This document shows positions 29,701 through 38,725 of a stretch of DNA of 64,000 nucleotides, one piece after another. Source of the stretch: Ignavibacteria bacterium (GTDB taxonomy: Bacteria; Bacteroidota; Ignavibacteria; Kapaibacteriales; UBA2268); assembly GCA_016844745.1 (NCBI GenBank), contig JAERMQ010000001.1:1-64000 (forward strand), written 5' to 3'. The position numbers and the translations under genes are program-made. A model generated the notes under the pieces. The model saw nothing but the letters and a program-made list of their open reading frames with translations. It searched no databases and had not been told where the DNA came from. Positions within the stretch are counted from its first letter, which is position 1. Every line of letters starts with the position of its first letter.

Positions 29701-31674
29701 ACCATGAATTCAGGTAATCAAAGCCTTAATCTGGATAAGTATTCATTAATGTTCGAAGACCTCACTTCAGGCACAAGCTTAGTGACTATGTCGTCAGGAC
29801 ATATTTATGCACCGACCTTATCACATGTTATTTTCTCACCCGGTATGACAACAATGCCCTTGAATATATTCAAGAATAACGAATGTGATGCTTTGACTAC
29901 AGTAGCAGCATTAACTTTACCTTCTAACTTAAAGGTTAATGGCGCTTTCACTCAGCTTGGCGGTCCTTTTACTGTCACAACAGGTGACTTTATATTTACA
30001 TTAGGTCCCAATTCTACCATAACGAGGGCATTTACTTCAACTTATTATGTTTATGGTAATTTGCGCAGAACAGTAACAAAGACTTCCACTCCGTTTAATA
30101 TCGGCGGTGGTACAACTATAGCTCTCTATAGACCTGTAACCTTAGCATTTAAGAATACCGGCAGCAGCCAGGATGTTTTAATCTCATCGACTGCTTTAGA
30201 ACCAACTGTCGGAAGAAACGGCGATGCAACAAAATCTGTAAACGTTACATGGAACATAACAGCAGAAGGTACAGCTCCCACCGATAGCTTAAATGCAACT
30301 TTCGGATGGAACACTACTTATGAGTTAGATGAAGGTTCGGCAAATAATACAGTATTTACTGCAAAATGGCGAGGTACAAGTTGGAAATCTTATAGAACTT
30401 CTCAAACACTCGCTGCAGATTATGATGCCACAGCAACACCTAGTATTACACAAAGTTTTGATGCAAGTTCTTATCCAATAAAGAAAGACTCATTAAGCGG
30501 TTATTGGGCAATTTTTGTTGGTGATAATTCTGCTGATTCAAGTAAAGACCATGCTATCGGCATAGATTTTGGCGATACAAAAGTAGTTGTGAAAAATATC
30601 AATCCTAATCCTGTCAGAACAGACGAAGTTTTCGATGTTACAATCGAGCTTCAGGACCAGGACGGTCAGCCGGTATTAGCAACAGGTTCATCAGCATTTA
30701 AGGTAAAATTAAATACAAAATATGGAACTGCAACTTTAACTCAAGCAACCGGAAGCATTCCCGTTGGCTCAAGCGAAGTAACTTTGACAGGTTTGACTCT
30801 TACTAACCTTAGTGGAGAAGCAAACCATCAATTCATAGCCGATACTAACGGAACAGCTTCAGATGGATTCACAGACGAAAGAATTCAAGCTACGATTAGC
30901 GACCCATTCTCGATTATTGGCTCCGACCCCGGCGCACAGGCATCAGGAATAATTTTCAGTAGTGTTGATTATACAACTTTGACTGTTGCATGGACAAATC
31001 CGGCTACAAGTGCATTAGTTGTTGTCAGGGCTGATGCAGCTATTTCCGACACACCTGTCGATGGAGAAACCTATATCGCAAATTCTCATTTGGGTCTTGG
31101 CTCATCACTCGGAGACGGTGTAGTTGTTTATAATGGAACAGGTACTTCGGTGAATTTAACAGGATTAACCCCCGGAAGAACATATTACTTCAAGGTATTT
31201 TCTTATGAAGGTTCAACCGGATATGAAAATTATCTTCTTACGGGTTTTGGCACAGGAAATCCTAAATCCCAAGCTACGACAAGTTCCGATGACGATGATG
31301 TTGTTTATGGAGATAATGATAATTTTGTAAAATCAAAACCGATAGGTACTAATACTCCATTGGCTGGAACGATAAAGTCAGCAACCGATGAAGATTGGTT
31401 CAATTTCAGGGTTGTTAAGACTTCACCGAATATCAGGGTGAAATTGTACGGACTTCCGGCAAATTACAATGTCGAACTTTATAATTCTGATAATGTGATT
31501 GTTCGAAGAGCAATGCTAACTGGTTCGCAAAACGACGGTTTTGGTATAAACAGCTTAGAAGCGGGTACATATACAATGAGGATTTACGGAGTAAGCGGTG
31601 CTTTTAGCGCAGCTTCCACTTACACAGTGAAAGTTACTTCAAAAGGCGCCGAAATATTCAGCGTTACCCGGTAA
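23761..31674 (+). CDS. Giant repetitive secreted surface protein (2637 aa)
   Basis: The signal peptide is residues 1-28 (AFFAVQNASA). A motif WNTAANWTPAVVPTAADDAII follows, and a similar one (YWDVATNWYPESVP) occurs near residue 1155. Between and after them are many beta-rich repeats of roughly 75-85 residues with a FYNLTI ... SNFTIxGNLT ... SAGTVTF pattern, very rich in Ala/Thr/Asn/Gly, probably an elongated beta-solenoid. The C-terminus carries a fibronectin III domain (~2400-2495) and a PPC-like beta-sandwich (DEDWFNFRV ... GTYTMRIYG). It ends GAEIFSVTR, with no obvious T9SS sorting domain, unlike the next gene. AAAGG precedes the start. It is probably co-transcribed with the next gene across a 91-bp gap. 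Adhesin or surface-layer role is inferred from composition only. Confidence 0.88.
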   Translation: MKQKTRILRIGIFLAFLFAFFAVQNASATTYTFDGSTDNDWNTAANWTPAVVPTAADDAIIPAGFLVTIANAASGLCNTLTLNANSRVQAVAAGTATLAVGNGATGAAITCVGAGFYKIDGVAVATVRGTLNVNIVAASTVTITTTRDRELRINNLTLLAAGVVNMKGNYKTLIAGDLIFTTTASIQSSVGTTHTLEIGDDITGSAAASALNGDAVSGTRGALNIIMTAIDGTGAITVTNAANIFRFNDFIVANAAVITSAGAIANTFNFYGNLSVLGNGSMIFLATTALHREQFSGSTAQTIYKAPLGVLRFNQLYIGATANVTTASDFLITALGTAAADKFDIAAGGKFTATAGTIGFSTSTNANATIVNAGSAQDLKFYNLHIGILDIATATNSDVVTAASFFVQGDFKVAQTASFIPTAGTVSFANTGNAAHPKTIFNNAANATTDLTFANLTINSGSYVTCATNFSLSDDANYAITCNGWFKATAGTMTILSGGAITSTIVVASAGYLEFYNLTITDAANSDVTSASAFTIKGNLTGGTVAGQGTLTSTGTVTFNGTTTISSAAITTVAVGIINFTNVVIADGAVVTTAHTLKVMGNFTVQGNGSFIQTADNTVFDKNGTITITKSDAGTLTFFNLVLSTANSTVVNTSSNFTIDGIIQTCALATIGTFSAASTCEFDAAITGSTSEITLSSPGTAIDIDFDAGNAKLRFYSVRVTGNLGALDNAAGGGHTGVEASFMVYGNFTIGPTGDFSPLATATAQLVTFAGGTTKWITVESGGTLSFINLTIASTSGNVVRTKASFTILQDVAGSGIMTVGTTESLGAFIAEGSSVVTFSAPTAALVSPAGGGVTYATSGACQFQNLTIAGSGFALTPAISFRVKGNFTATTTGSTYMPSAGTVYFTGQAPQTIDCDYFAATDNEFRAIIVINPAGVKLAGILGFAVAAGTVLTLTSGDLDLNGNYTILLTHDDQVISEGVGSTIKNSVPTGTGYIMTNSSITDEQLNASGLGLNVGSLVATTLQVRRYPRSVNINDTCVSINRVYYVLASDADIDAVTITYDNSEIIGNSDYFAVHNVDAAAVAAAPTAAEWGTEAGSLSTTDTTNTPGTGTGTVYKNYTAGNLITSGGSGWFTVASRWMKRFTGASPGYWDVATNWYPESVPSATSHVYIPDNKIVELRSGATRYANSITIGTPAPYPGGTAGSAVTLIRPKSTDTIALTISGDLRLSEGSTASGFKSLNVVGNINTTINAGGYLVPVIDATNSDPASPTCVGINFNNLTISNDASMIFVGDYIIDVRGNLTLSGTAALAPDNAAYGTIKMKGGIAQTLSVASTASCQFTNLYFESNNTAVTTSSNFTVRENLTADVGASFIASAGAVTLDPTSAVNGVVNNGECKFYNLTINNSFELTPTTGFYVKNDLTKTGSADFAPTSGVVSFENTSTLGTSITESGSGNLEFYGIKIIDGSEVTTSSNFSVSTSGIEMDGVSTFRATGGYITLIGTQSISNTDGTLKFYHLYVGDAVTSTAVTTGDDFTIVGDIYVKPNATFIASAGKVTFDNTAVRKIRNFGTNSAALTFSRVTVAASSDVQVDSLTNNNFTIDGSGSGSSNAAGIEVLTGGTFIAWGGTINFAGANEKIIINSGDSLQIYNMTLAGTASNDLTTEDDFAVIGNVFTIAANASFIASSPSTVMFSGYNYPVIASPTADKCKFYNLLIQEFANATLDPADYIYIRGDFTVNDEANFTSGAAGVVTFNGAAGQGIRGTSTYATNPPVDFAILVLNKNDAAMGTTKADSTITLYRDIRISPTASAALTLTKGYLNLGSATMQVAGTVTVGASPSGFIDGATGTYEMIGNSVYYHTTALLKDLLFTGSSTEPGTLYNLKASFKDALDGNLTVNGTLTLGDYFDYSTYELRLVGGLTQLSTNYKLLYSNVAACILMLDSTGSVTNLTKNYFAGDQVYNLTLKRAETLKGDLFVRGTLTMNSGNQSLNLDKYSLMFEDLTSGTSLVTMSSGHIYAPTLSHVIFSPGMTTMPLNIFKNNECDALTTVAALTLPSNLKVNGAFTQLGGPFTVTTGDFIFTLGPNSTITRAFTSTYYVYGNLRRTVTKTSTPFNIGGGTTIALYRPVTLAFKNTGSSQDVLISSTALEPTVGRNGDATKSVNVTWNITAEGTAPTDSLNATFGWNTTYELDEGSANNTVFTAKWRGTSWKSYRTSQTLAADYDATATPSITQSFDASSYPIKKDSLSGYWAIFVGDNSADSSKDHAIGIDFGDTKVVVKNINPNPVRTDEVFDVTIELQDQDGQPVLATGSSAFKVKLNTKYGTATLTQATGSIPVGSSEVTLTGLTLTNLSGEANHQFIADTNGTASDGFTDERIQATISDPFSIIGSDPGAQASGIIFSSVDYTTLTVAWTNPATSALVVVRADAAISDTPVDGETYIANSHLGLGSSLGDGVVVYNGTGTSVNLTGLTPGRTYYFKVFSYEGSTGYENYLLTGFGTGNPKSQATTSSDDDDVVYGDNDNFVKSKPIGTNTPLAGTIKSATDEDWFNFRVVKTSPNIRVKLYGLPANYNVELYNSDNVIVRRAMLTGSQNDGFGINSLEAGTYTMRIYGVSGAFSAASTYTVKVTSKGAEIFSVTR

Positions 31675-31691
31675 ATGGCAAGAGTTCAGAA

Positions 31692-31719
31692 ATAACAAGG
31701 GAGCATGCTCCCTTGTTAT
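31692..31719. terminator. Perfect 28-bp palindrome between two giant genes
   Basis: ATAACAAGGGAGC (31692-31704) pairs with 31707-31719. No T tract follows on the plus strand, so it may be an attenuator or mRNA-processing hairpin that separates the two reading frames within one transcript. Confidence 0.6.
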
Positions 31720-31765
31720 GAAAGAGGGAAAAAATTAATTATTTAAAATATAAAGGAATAAAGCT

Positions 31766-34700
31766 ATGATAACAAAATTGAACAAAACGGAAAGAAAAGG
31801 ACGTCACTTTTCCGTTAGCCAGTTGTTCATGTTAATTGCCGTCGGTTTAATACTGATTGGCAGCGAACTCTTCGCTCAGACATATTATTCGGTTTCTCTT
31901 AACCAACGTCGTATGGGCGATACAATCGGAGTAGAGGTATGGATTAAATCAGCAGATGCTACTAATGCTACCCAACTCGGCAACATGACGTTAAACGTTC
32001 TCTATAACTCGACATATCTATCCCCAACAGGGACAACAGCATATGCCACGACAGATTCGATATTATTTGATATACCGGAAGCATCCGACCCATATCAGAC
32101 AATTCAATCAAATTACTCATCACAAGGTACCGGCGCTGTATATGGATTCGGAACGATGAGTGCCTCGGCAGGTTCCGGACTCATCGGTGGCAGTCCAACC
32201 AGTTTTTATGGTTTGCAGGTCGTATTGAATACCACAACCGGTTTCAAACCATTATCAACAGGTAAAGGTTCGTTCGTAGGATTATTGAAATTCAAAATAC
32301 TTCAAGCAACGGCAATAACGAATGCAATTTTGACCGGTATTAGCATCAATGAAGATGCATCTGTCGGTAGTCCTATTGTTATGACAGCCGGTGGAACAAA
32401 TGTAACTACCAATGTTGATTTCACATCAACAAGCGACTTCAAATTGCGCGGTATCACTTTATTGAATCCTATCGGACTAAATCAAACAGTTAACAGATAT
32501 CCGGTACCTACATATCAATTTATGAGTGCATTTAATAACCATAGTTATCCGATATACTTCGAAAGAAGCGGACTTCTTTTGGCAAATGCCGGAACCGACG
32601 AAACTTATGGTACAAATAAGCTGGCTTATAAATTTGAATATTCATTGGATAATGGTACGTTATGGACTGAATTCGGCAGAGTTGCCGAAACGGTTTACGA
32701 TGTAGTTACATTAGGTGAAAATGTCAATAACCATCGTTCCGATGATATTGATACATTATCAGATACATATAACTATACTGTTACCCAAGGAAATGGTACG
32801 GATTCATTATATTCGGAAAATAATGGTTTTAGTGGTATCTTAAGGGTTTTATGGAAAGGCGATTCCGAATTTTTATCACGTTCGGAGGTTGCCAAGATGA
32901 AGATAACCCAACTCGATACTGCATCGGCATCGACAACCACGACTATAACAAGCCGTACGCTGATTACTTCATATACCGAAGCATCGCGTTATGCCGTAAG
33001 TCCCTATACATTTATACTTGGTAGGCTATTCTTTGTACAGTTGGATGGTAGTTCTTCATATCTCCGAACTTCATACAATTATGAAGGCGCTGCACAGTTA
33101 ACTGTTGAAGCTTGGGTTAACTTGAATCATACCCCATCCAATTTTGGTGGGTATCCTGCAATTGTTGCTTCATCAGCAGGTCCAACATCAAATGAAGAAG
33201 GAGCATGGATGCTTTATCTGAACCAGGGAAAATATCCGGCATTCAAATGCCGTGAAATGAGTGGTCGTGGATTAGTTGATTCATTCCTCGCGGTAGTTGT
33301 GTCTCCGGATTCTTTGACTACATCAAACCCGGTCGTACCAATAGTAAATGCACATACTTCACATTGGACACATGTTGCAGCAACTGTTGAAAACAATGTT
33401 GTTACATTGTATGTTAATGGCGAAATTGTCGATAAACAAACAAATAAAAATGCCAAGAATATTCAGTTACTTCAAACCAAACATCCGATTTGGATTGGTT
33501 TAAATCCGAATACCACTTATAATACCGGTATTGGACCAAGTAATTTAACAAGCGGTACTTTTACTTCAACAAATTATTTACATGGCGGTGTAAAAGAAGT
33601 TCGTGTTTGGAGAACTGCTTTAACTCAAGACCAATTAAGAGCAAGGATCATTGGTGTTACAGATCCCGATGGTTCTACAACCCCCGTTGGTTCAACGTCA
33701 CAAGATTTACGAACAGCTTTGGATATGGATTTTTCATTCCAGGGTGCAAGAACGGATGTTGCCGGTGATTATACCTGGCAAGCCGGACCAAATGTAATAA
33801 ATTTATATACGACTTCTAATATATTGAGTTCTGCTTCGAATAGCAGTATTAATTTCCGACCCGACAGACCGCATATCAAATTAACTGCACCTGTTGGAAA
33901 CGAAGGAGTTGTAAATAGAAAAGACTTTACTTTTGATGTTCGTTGGGTATCTTATGGATTTAGTTCCAGCTATGACAGCGTTCAAGTCCAGGCTACCCGC
34001 GATGGCGGAAACAATTGGTTTGATGGTATTGCCAGCGATGGTAATCCTATGATTAACATGAGTATAGTTAATGGTCAGGCTACTTGGGAGCCATACAGGA
34101 ATCAAGGTGCATCCAATGATGTTGCCGACGATTTGCAAAGTGTTGTTCCACTTGTAACTGCACAAACTACATTTGACGGTAATTTTGATAAAACCTGCCA
34201 GTTAAGAATCGTTACATCTGATGGTAATTGGAATAGTATATATGACCAATCAAGTGATTTTACAGTTGCTCCGTATTTCGCTTTTGAAAACAACGGTTCC
34301 TCATATATTAGAGTTCCTAGCACGACAACTATCAATTTAACCGGAGCTTATGGTTTTATAGAGAGTTGGATAAATCCTTATAAACTGCCTACATCAGGTA
34401 AATTTTTCCCGATTTTCTCAAAAAGGGATACTTCAACAGCTAAAACTATGCATTATTCATTAAGACTACTCAGTACAGGTCAGTTGCAGTTTGCAGTTGG
34501 CAGTAGCAGTGGTACAATTTATACGGCAACCAGTTTAAGTACAGACCCTATCGTTGCACCTAATTCAAGGGTATTCGATTCTGTCTGGACTCATGTTGGA
34601 GTATGGTTTAACCTGGCTAACGGCGGTACCGGACATCAGGTAATTTTCTACATCGATGGTACCCCGCAGAGTTCATCGTCAGTTCAATTTACTGCAACAT

Positions 34701-37700
34701 CAGGTATATCCGTAAATAGTTTGAATCTATATCCTGCTTTTATAGGTTATGAACCTGATGCAAGTGCCGAATTATTCTTAGGTATGATTAGGGATTTAAG
34801 AGTCTGGGGAAGTAATCCTGCCGGTATGGATGCAACAGGAACAGAACCGACATCATTGTCGAAATTTGTTCAAGGAGCCTGTACTGTACCCACAGATTCA
34901 TTAACTACGATTCTCGGAACTGATTATTCCAAGAATTTAAGGATGGCATTCTTACTAAATGGTGGAAGTTTTATATCCAACGGAAATTGGATGAGCGTTT
35001 CCGCTTTTCCATCAAGACTTGGTTTGGATGCTAAGGTAATGGGTTATGATGTTAGCTATAAAGCAACACCACCTTTTGTTAAATTAGTAGAACCTGTATT
35101 TGAACAATCAGTTCCCACAACGCAAACCGATTTACGTGTTCGATGGGTTGGTTCCGATTTTACAAAAAATAACGAATTGGCTTATGATGCTTCAACAGCA
35201 CCTACATTCCGAGCCGGTGATTCAACATATTATCCTGACTTGTGGTTCTCGACCCGTGGCGGTGGAGGAATGGCATTTACACCATTCAAATATGTTGCAA
35301 GTATGCGTCATAATGTTGCAAGTTATGTTAACTCTTTGACTTTGCCTTCCAGCAATAGTGAATATGAATTTCCCGGTTCATTCAATGCTTCTCAATATTC
35401 AGGAATACTCGATGTATCGATGGCAAATCCTGAAGTTGCAGGAGAACTGGATTACTCGGAACAGGGAGAAATTCCTTCATCGATGACTCAAGGACAATTG
35501 CAATTGAGAGCTCGTACTTATATTAACGGTTCGTTCCTTGAATATGAGAATGAAGACGATGGGAGAATGTACTCATTACTTTCCAAATCAAAGGTATTTG
35601 ATATAACACCTCCGAGTAATTATACCGTTCGTGTTCTTTTGGAAGGTTTTCACAGAGGAAATCAAGGCACAGACGGAATGCCAATCGGCACATCTTATGT
35701 AACTGGCGGTTTAAGAATCAGTATGTACGAAGATAATGGTAGTTCTGCCGGAACAAAATTGGATTCTGCTGAGTCTACACTTGGATATTATACCGATGCT
35801 TCGACTCTTAATCCTACTACACCCGTTATAAGAGGTACTGATGGTTCGACATACGGTAATGTACCATTTATTTTCAGGACATTATCCGATGGTCGTTATT
35901 TCGTAAAAGTTGACCATATAAATCACTTACCGATTCTTTCCCGTTATGCTACACCGTTCTATTTCTCAGGTGATGCTATTGGAACATGGGATGTTGAATC
36001 CGGTTGGGATTTCCAAAACTGGGATGGAACTGATGACCAGGTTACCGAAGCCGAAGCAGCTACTGAACCCCCAACTATCGGTACAAAATATACTGCTTAT
36101 GGTAATTCTATTGTTACTAAAGGTGAACCGAATTGGGGTAATACAGGTCTGAGTTACAATAACGGTAATGGTGACGAAGATATCGATGTTGCATTTGCAG
36201 CTATGGTTGGCGGTGATGCAGTAAAAGACGGTCAAATTAACTCTGCTGATAGAACAAAGATTGTTATTGCTGCAGGCTCGAGTAATAATTATGAAAGCGA
36301 CGTTAATGGCGACGGTTTTGTTAATGCAACTGACCGATTGATTTGCGATAACAACTTCAACAAAGGTTCATCCATTGCAGGATTGGGACTCATTGCCGGA
36401 ACCGGTAACGGGTTTAATACTCCTTCTATCATATTGCCCGAAGAACCTGAGTTGTCAATGATGTACATCAAAGCTGCCAAATTAACTTCTGAATTGTTAT
36501 CTAAACAATCAAATCCGTCTGCTCCAATATTCGGAAAGAATCAGGACAGAGTATTAGCAGCCGGTATTAACTATAAAGTTATGGCAGAAACAAAAGTAAA
36601 TGGTCAATTTGTTGATGTTGATGTTTACATTCAAAATACAGGTGATGATTTTGCAATGGGAAATGCTACTTTTGCCATTAATTTCAATGCAGGCGCTTTA
36701 AAATTTGAGAGCCTGATTAGAAATAAAGAAGTTATCTTCAACGAAAGACCTGACCTCGGGTATTTCCAACAATATTCTGCACCGAATATGAATACAAAGA
36801 ATCCAATTTCCGATTTGAGAACAATCGAAATCGACTTTGATAGTCATGTATTCAATGGAAAACATTTACCAGGTCAGATTGTCCCCAGAATAAAAACTTA
36901 TGTCGGTACTTTAAGATTCCAGGTTGTTGTTCCAACCAATGAATATTCATTTACATGGCACCGCAGTAAAGTTGTTCATGATGTCGATGGTGTTGACAAA
37001 ACAAGTAAAGGTACATTCTTACCAATCAGCCCGATAATTACAAGCAATGAAATTGCAATTATTGTCCCGAACGGTGGCGAAATACTTCAATCAGGCGATG
37101 TTTACAACATTTCATGGACAAAACCTGCAGAGGAAGTACTTGTACATATTGAATTATCTCTGGACAATGGCAAATCATGGCAGAGAATTACAACTGCACC
37201 AACAAGCGCTATGTCCCAGAAATTCATCTGGAAAGTTCCTCAGGCTAATTCTGCCGAATGTTTGGTTAGATTGACAAATTCCGAAAACGGAACTGAAATC
37301 GACCGTTCAGACGCAGTATTTACAATTAATCCTCCGGCTCTTCAGTTAATTCGTCCGGCAGCTTCCGATCCTACTTATGCCGGTGGCTCATCCGACTATA
37401 TTAAATGGAAAGTCAGCAACACATCGAATATTCGTTTCGAATTCTCATCGGATGGCGGAACGAAATGGACATCAGTTACAGCAGTTGTAAATGCAAACTT
37501 AGACCAGGTAAAATGGACGCTTCCTTCGGTAAATACAAAAACCGCCGTCGTTCGTATGATTAATAACGATAACGGAACCGAAATGATTCGTTCAGGCTAC
37601 TTCAGGATATTAGTTGGCAAGGTTACTCTAACTTCACCAACCGATGGAAAGAAAATTACATTAGGTACACAAGAAACAATTAAATGGACCTTCAACGGTG

Positions 37701-38194
37701 TTACCCGTTTCGACCTTCAGTTCAGCCGCGATGGCGGTGCAACCTGGGAAAAACTGGCAAATAACGTAGTTGCATCAAAATATAATTTGGTATGGTCAGT
37801 ACCGAAGATTAATACCGATAAAGGTATAATCCGTGCAGTATTGGTCGGCGATCCTTCAATGGAATATTCCAGGACAGGCGTATTCTCAATCGTTGGACCT
37901 GTTAGTGACGTAAAAGAATGGTTAGCAGACGGTTATTTATTACAATCCGTACAGCCCAATCCTTTCGCTGAGCAGGCAAATGTTGAATTCTCAATTCCGA
38001 GAAATGAAAAAGTAACAATCAGTATCTTCAATGAAGCTGGTATGAAAGTTGCAACAATCATAAATGGACAGGAATTCGATGCCGGCACATACAGAATCGA
38101 TATCGATGGTACAAGCCTTGCAAATGGTATGTACGTCGTTCGTATCGAAGCCGGACTCTTTAACGAAGCGCAGAAGGTAATTCATATCAAATAA
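31766..38194 (+). CDS. Giant multidomain T9SS-sorted protein with LamG and dockerin-like domains (2142 aa)
   Basis: An N-terminal hydrophobic segment ends near SELFAQ (~38). Approximate domain order is: a cohesin-like beta-sandwich (~40-215), LamG/concanavalin-type domain 1 (~420-625, LTVEAWVNL ... HWTHVAATVENN), LamG 2 (~840-1020), and a paired EF-hand dockerin-like segment (~1480-1540, GDAVKDGQINSADR and DVNGDGFVNATDR). A second cohesin-like domain (~1608-1745), three Kre9/KNH-type beta-sandwiches (~1760-2045, GGEILQSGDVYNISW and similar) and a T9SS sorting domain (~2058-2142, VQPNPFAEQANVEFSIP ... QKVIHIK) follow. The SD is AAGGA. It likely binds glycans or other surface proteins. The domain calls for the cohesin-like parts are tentative. 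Confidence 0.88.
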   Translation: MITKLNKTERKGRHFSVSQLFMLIAVGLILIGSELFAQTYYSVSLNQRRMGDTIGVEVWIKSADATNATQLGNMTLNVLYNSTYLSPTGTTAYATTDSILFDIPEASDPYQTIQSNYSSQGTGAVYGFGTMSASAGSGLIGGSPTSFYGLQVVLNTTTGFKPLSTGKGSFVGLLKFKILQATAITNAILTGISINEDASVGSPIVMTAGGTNVTTNVDFTSTSDFKLRGITLLNPIGLNQTVNRYPVPTYQFMSAFNNHSYPIYFERSGLLLANAGTDETYGTNKLAYKFEYSLDNGTLWTEFGRVAETVYDVVTLGENVNNHRSDDIDTLSDTYNYTVTQGNGTDSLYSENNGFSGILRVLWKGDSEFLSRSEVAKMKITQLDTASASTTTTITSRTLITSYTEASRYAVSPYTFILGRLFFVQLDGSSSYLRTSYNYEGAAQLTVEAWVNLNHTPSNFGGYPAIVASSAGPTSNEEGAWMLYLNQGKYPAFKCREMSGRGLVDSFLAVVVSPDSLTTSNPVVPIVNAHTSHWTHVAATVENNVVTLYVNGEIVDKQTNKNAKNIQLLQTKHPIWIGLNPNTTYNTGIGPSNLTSGTFTSTNYLHGGVKEVRVWRTALTQDQLRARIIGVTDPDGSTTPVGSTSQDLRTALDMDFSFQGARTDVAGDYTWQAGPNVINLYTTSNILSSASNSSINFRPDRPHIKLTAPVGNEGVVNRKDFTFDVRWVSYGFSSSYDSVQVQATRDGGNNWFDGIASDGNPMINMSIVNGQATWEPYRNQGASNDVADDLQSVVPLVTAQTTFDGNFDKTCQLRIVTSDGNWNSIYDQSSDFTVAPYFAFENNGSSYIRVPSTTTINLTGAYGFIESWINPYKLPTSGKFFPIFSKRDTSTAKTMHYSLRLLSTGQLQFAVGSSSGTIYTATSLSTDPIVAPNSRVFDSVWTHVGVWFNLANGGTGHQVIFYIDGTPQSSSSVQFTATSGISVNSLNLYPAFIGYEPDASAELFLGMIRDLRVWGSNPAGMDATGTEPTSLSKFVQGACTVPTDSLTTILGTDYSKNLRMAFLLNGGSFISNGNWMSVSAFPSRLGLDAKVMGYDVSYKATPPFVKLVEPVFEQSVPTTQTDLRVRWVGSDFTKNNELAYDASTAPTFRAGDSTYYPDLWFSTRGGGGMAFTPFKYVASMRHNVASYVNSLTLPSSNSEYEFPGSFNASQYSGILDVSMANPEVAGELDYSEQGEIPSSMTQGQLQLRARTYINGSFLEYENEDDGRMYSLLSKSKVFDITPPSNYTVRVLLEGFHRGNQGTDGMPIGTSYVTGGLRISMYEDNGSSAGTKLDSAESTLGYYTDASTLNPTTPVIRGTDGSTYGNVPFIFRTLSDGRYFVKVDHINHLPILSRYATPFYFSGDAIGTWDVESGWDFQNWDGTDDQVTEAEAATEPPTIGTKYTAYGNSIVTKGEPNWGNTGLSYNNGNGDEDIDVAFAAMVGGDAVKDGQINSADRTKIVIAAGSSNNYESDVNGDGFVNATDRLICDNNFNKGSSIAGLGLIAGTGNGFNTPSIILPEEPELSMMYIKAAKLTSELLSKQSNPSAPIFGKNQDRVLAAGINYKVMAETKVNGQFVDVDVYIQNTGDDFAMGNATFAINFNAGALKFESLIRNKEVIFNERPDLGYFQQYSAPNMNTKNPISDLRTIEIDFDSHVFNGKHLPGQIVPRIKTYVGTLRFQVVVPTNEYSFTWHRSKVVHDVDGVDKTSKGTFLPISPIITSNEIAIIVPNGGEILQSGDVYNISWTKPAEEVLVHIELSLDNGKSWQRITTAPTSAMSQKFIWKVPQANSAECLVRLTNSENGTEIDRSDAVFTINPPALQLIRPAASDPTYAGGSSDYIKWKVSNTSNIRFEFSSDGGTKWTSVTAVVNANLDQVKWTLPSVNTKTAVVRMINNDNGTEMIRSGYFRILVGKVTLTSPTDGKKITLGTQETIKWTFNGVTRFDLQFSRDGGATWEKLANNVVASKYNLVWSVPKINTDKGIIRAVLVGDPSMEYSRTGVFSIVGPVSDVKEWLADGYLLQSVQPNPFAEQANVEFSIPRNEKVTISIFNEAGMKVATIINGQEFDAGTYRIDIDGTSLANGMYVVRIEAGLFNEAQKVIHIK

Positions 38195-38217
38195 TTATTG
38201 ATTATTAATTATATCTT

Positions 38218-38253
38218 AAGAGCGGCTAAGTAAAATTAGCCGCTCTTTTTTTT
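38218..38253 (+). terminator. Rho-independent terminator after the giant gene
   Basis: A 12-bp perfect stem (38218-38229 with 38236-38247) with a 6-nt loop is followed by a run of T residues on the plus strand, 24 bp after the stop codon. Textbook intrinsic terminator. Confidence 0.9.
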
Positions 38254-38290
38254 GTATTTTCCTTAAATAAACGGTTTCAATATATTCCTA

Positions 38291-38380
38291 ATACCAAGTT
38301 GCGTTCAAACAGACAAGGATGTCTGTTCTACCAATAACAGTAGAACAGACATCCTTGTCTGTTTGAACGCAACTTGGTAT
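38291..38380. repeat. Perfect 40-bp-arm inverted repeat
   Basis: The arm 38291-38330 (ATACCAAGTTGCGTTCAAAC...) is the exact reverse complement of 38341-38380, separated by 10 bp. The arms themselves contain a smaller near-palindrome around AGACAAGGATGTCT. A diverged fragment of that inner part recurs at 43898-43920. There is no coding capacity. Confidence 0.95.
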
Positions 38381-38648
38381 AATACTAAGAAAAATTTTTG
38401 TACTACTCAGGAGGATGGAATAACGAACAAGGATTAACAATTTAAGATTTTAGAAGAAAGCAAACAGGAAAAAAAGTAATTATATGAATATAAAAGAATT
38501 GAATTTATACCTATTTTCGTAAAAAGCGTTGAAGCTACACTGAAGAATGAGCAAAAAAAAAGTACGAAATCATAAATCATAAATCGTTAAACCTAGTTCT
38601 TAAATATTTTTTCTATACATAATTGCTGAATAGTTACAAATTTTTTAA
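38381..38648. other. Intergenic DNA upstream of accC
   Basis: AT-rich sequence without a supported ORF or repeat. A GGAGG at 38410 is not followed by a usable reading frame. Confidence 0.4.
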
Positions 38649-38668
38649 TTTTGAACTATAATAGATAA
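38649..38668 (+). promoter_or_regulatory. Candidate accC promoter
   Basis: TTTTGAACTATAATAGATAA includes a consensus TATAAT about 65 bp before the accC start. A nearly identical block (TTTGAGCTATAATAGTTAAA) precedes the tRNA-Arg gene at about 53588, so the shared TTTGARCTATAATAG may be a strong promoter element. Confidence 0.35.
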
Positions 38669-38725
38669 AGTTTATCAATCATATTAATTGAATTGATGGT
38701 ATCAAAGGCTAAATAAGGAATAAAA

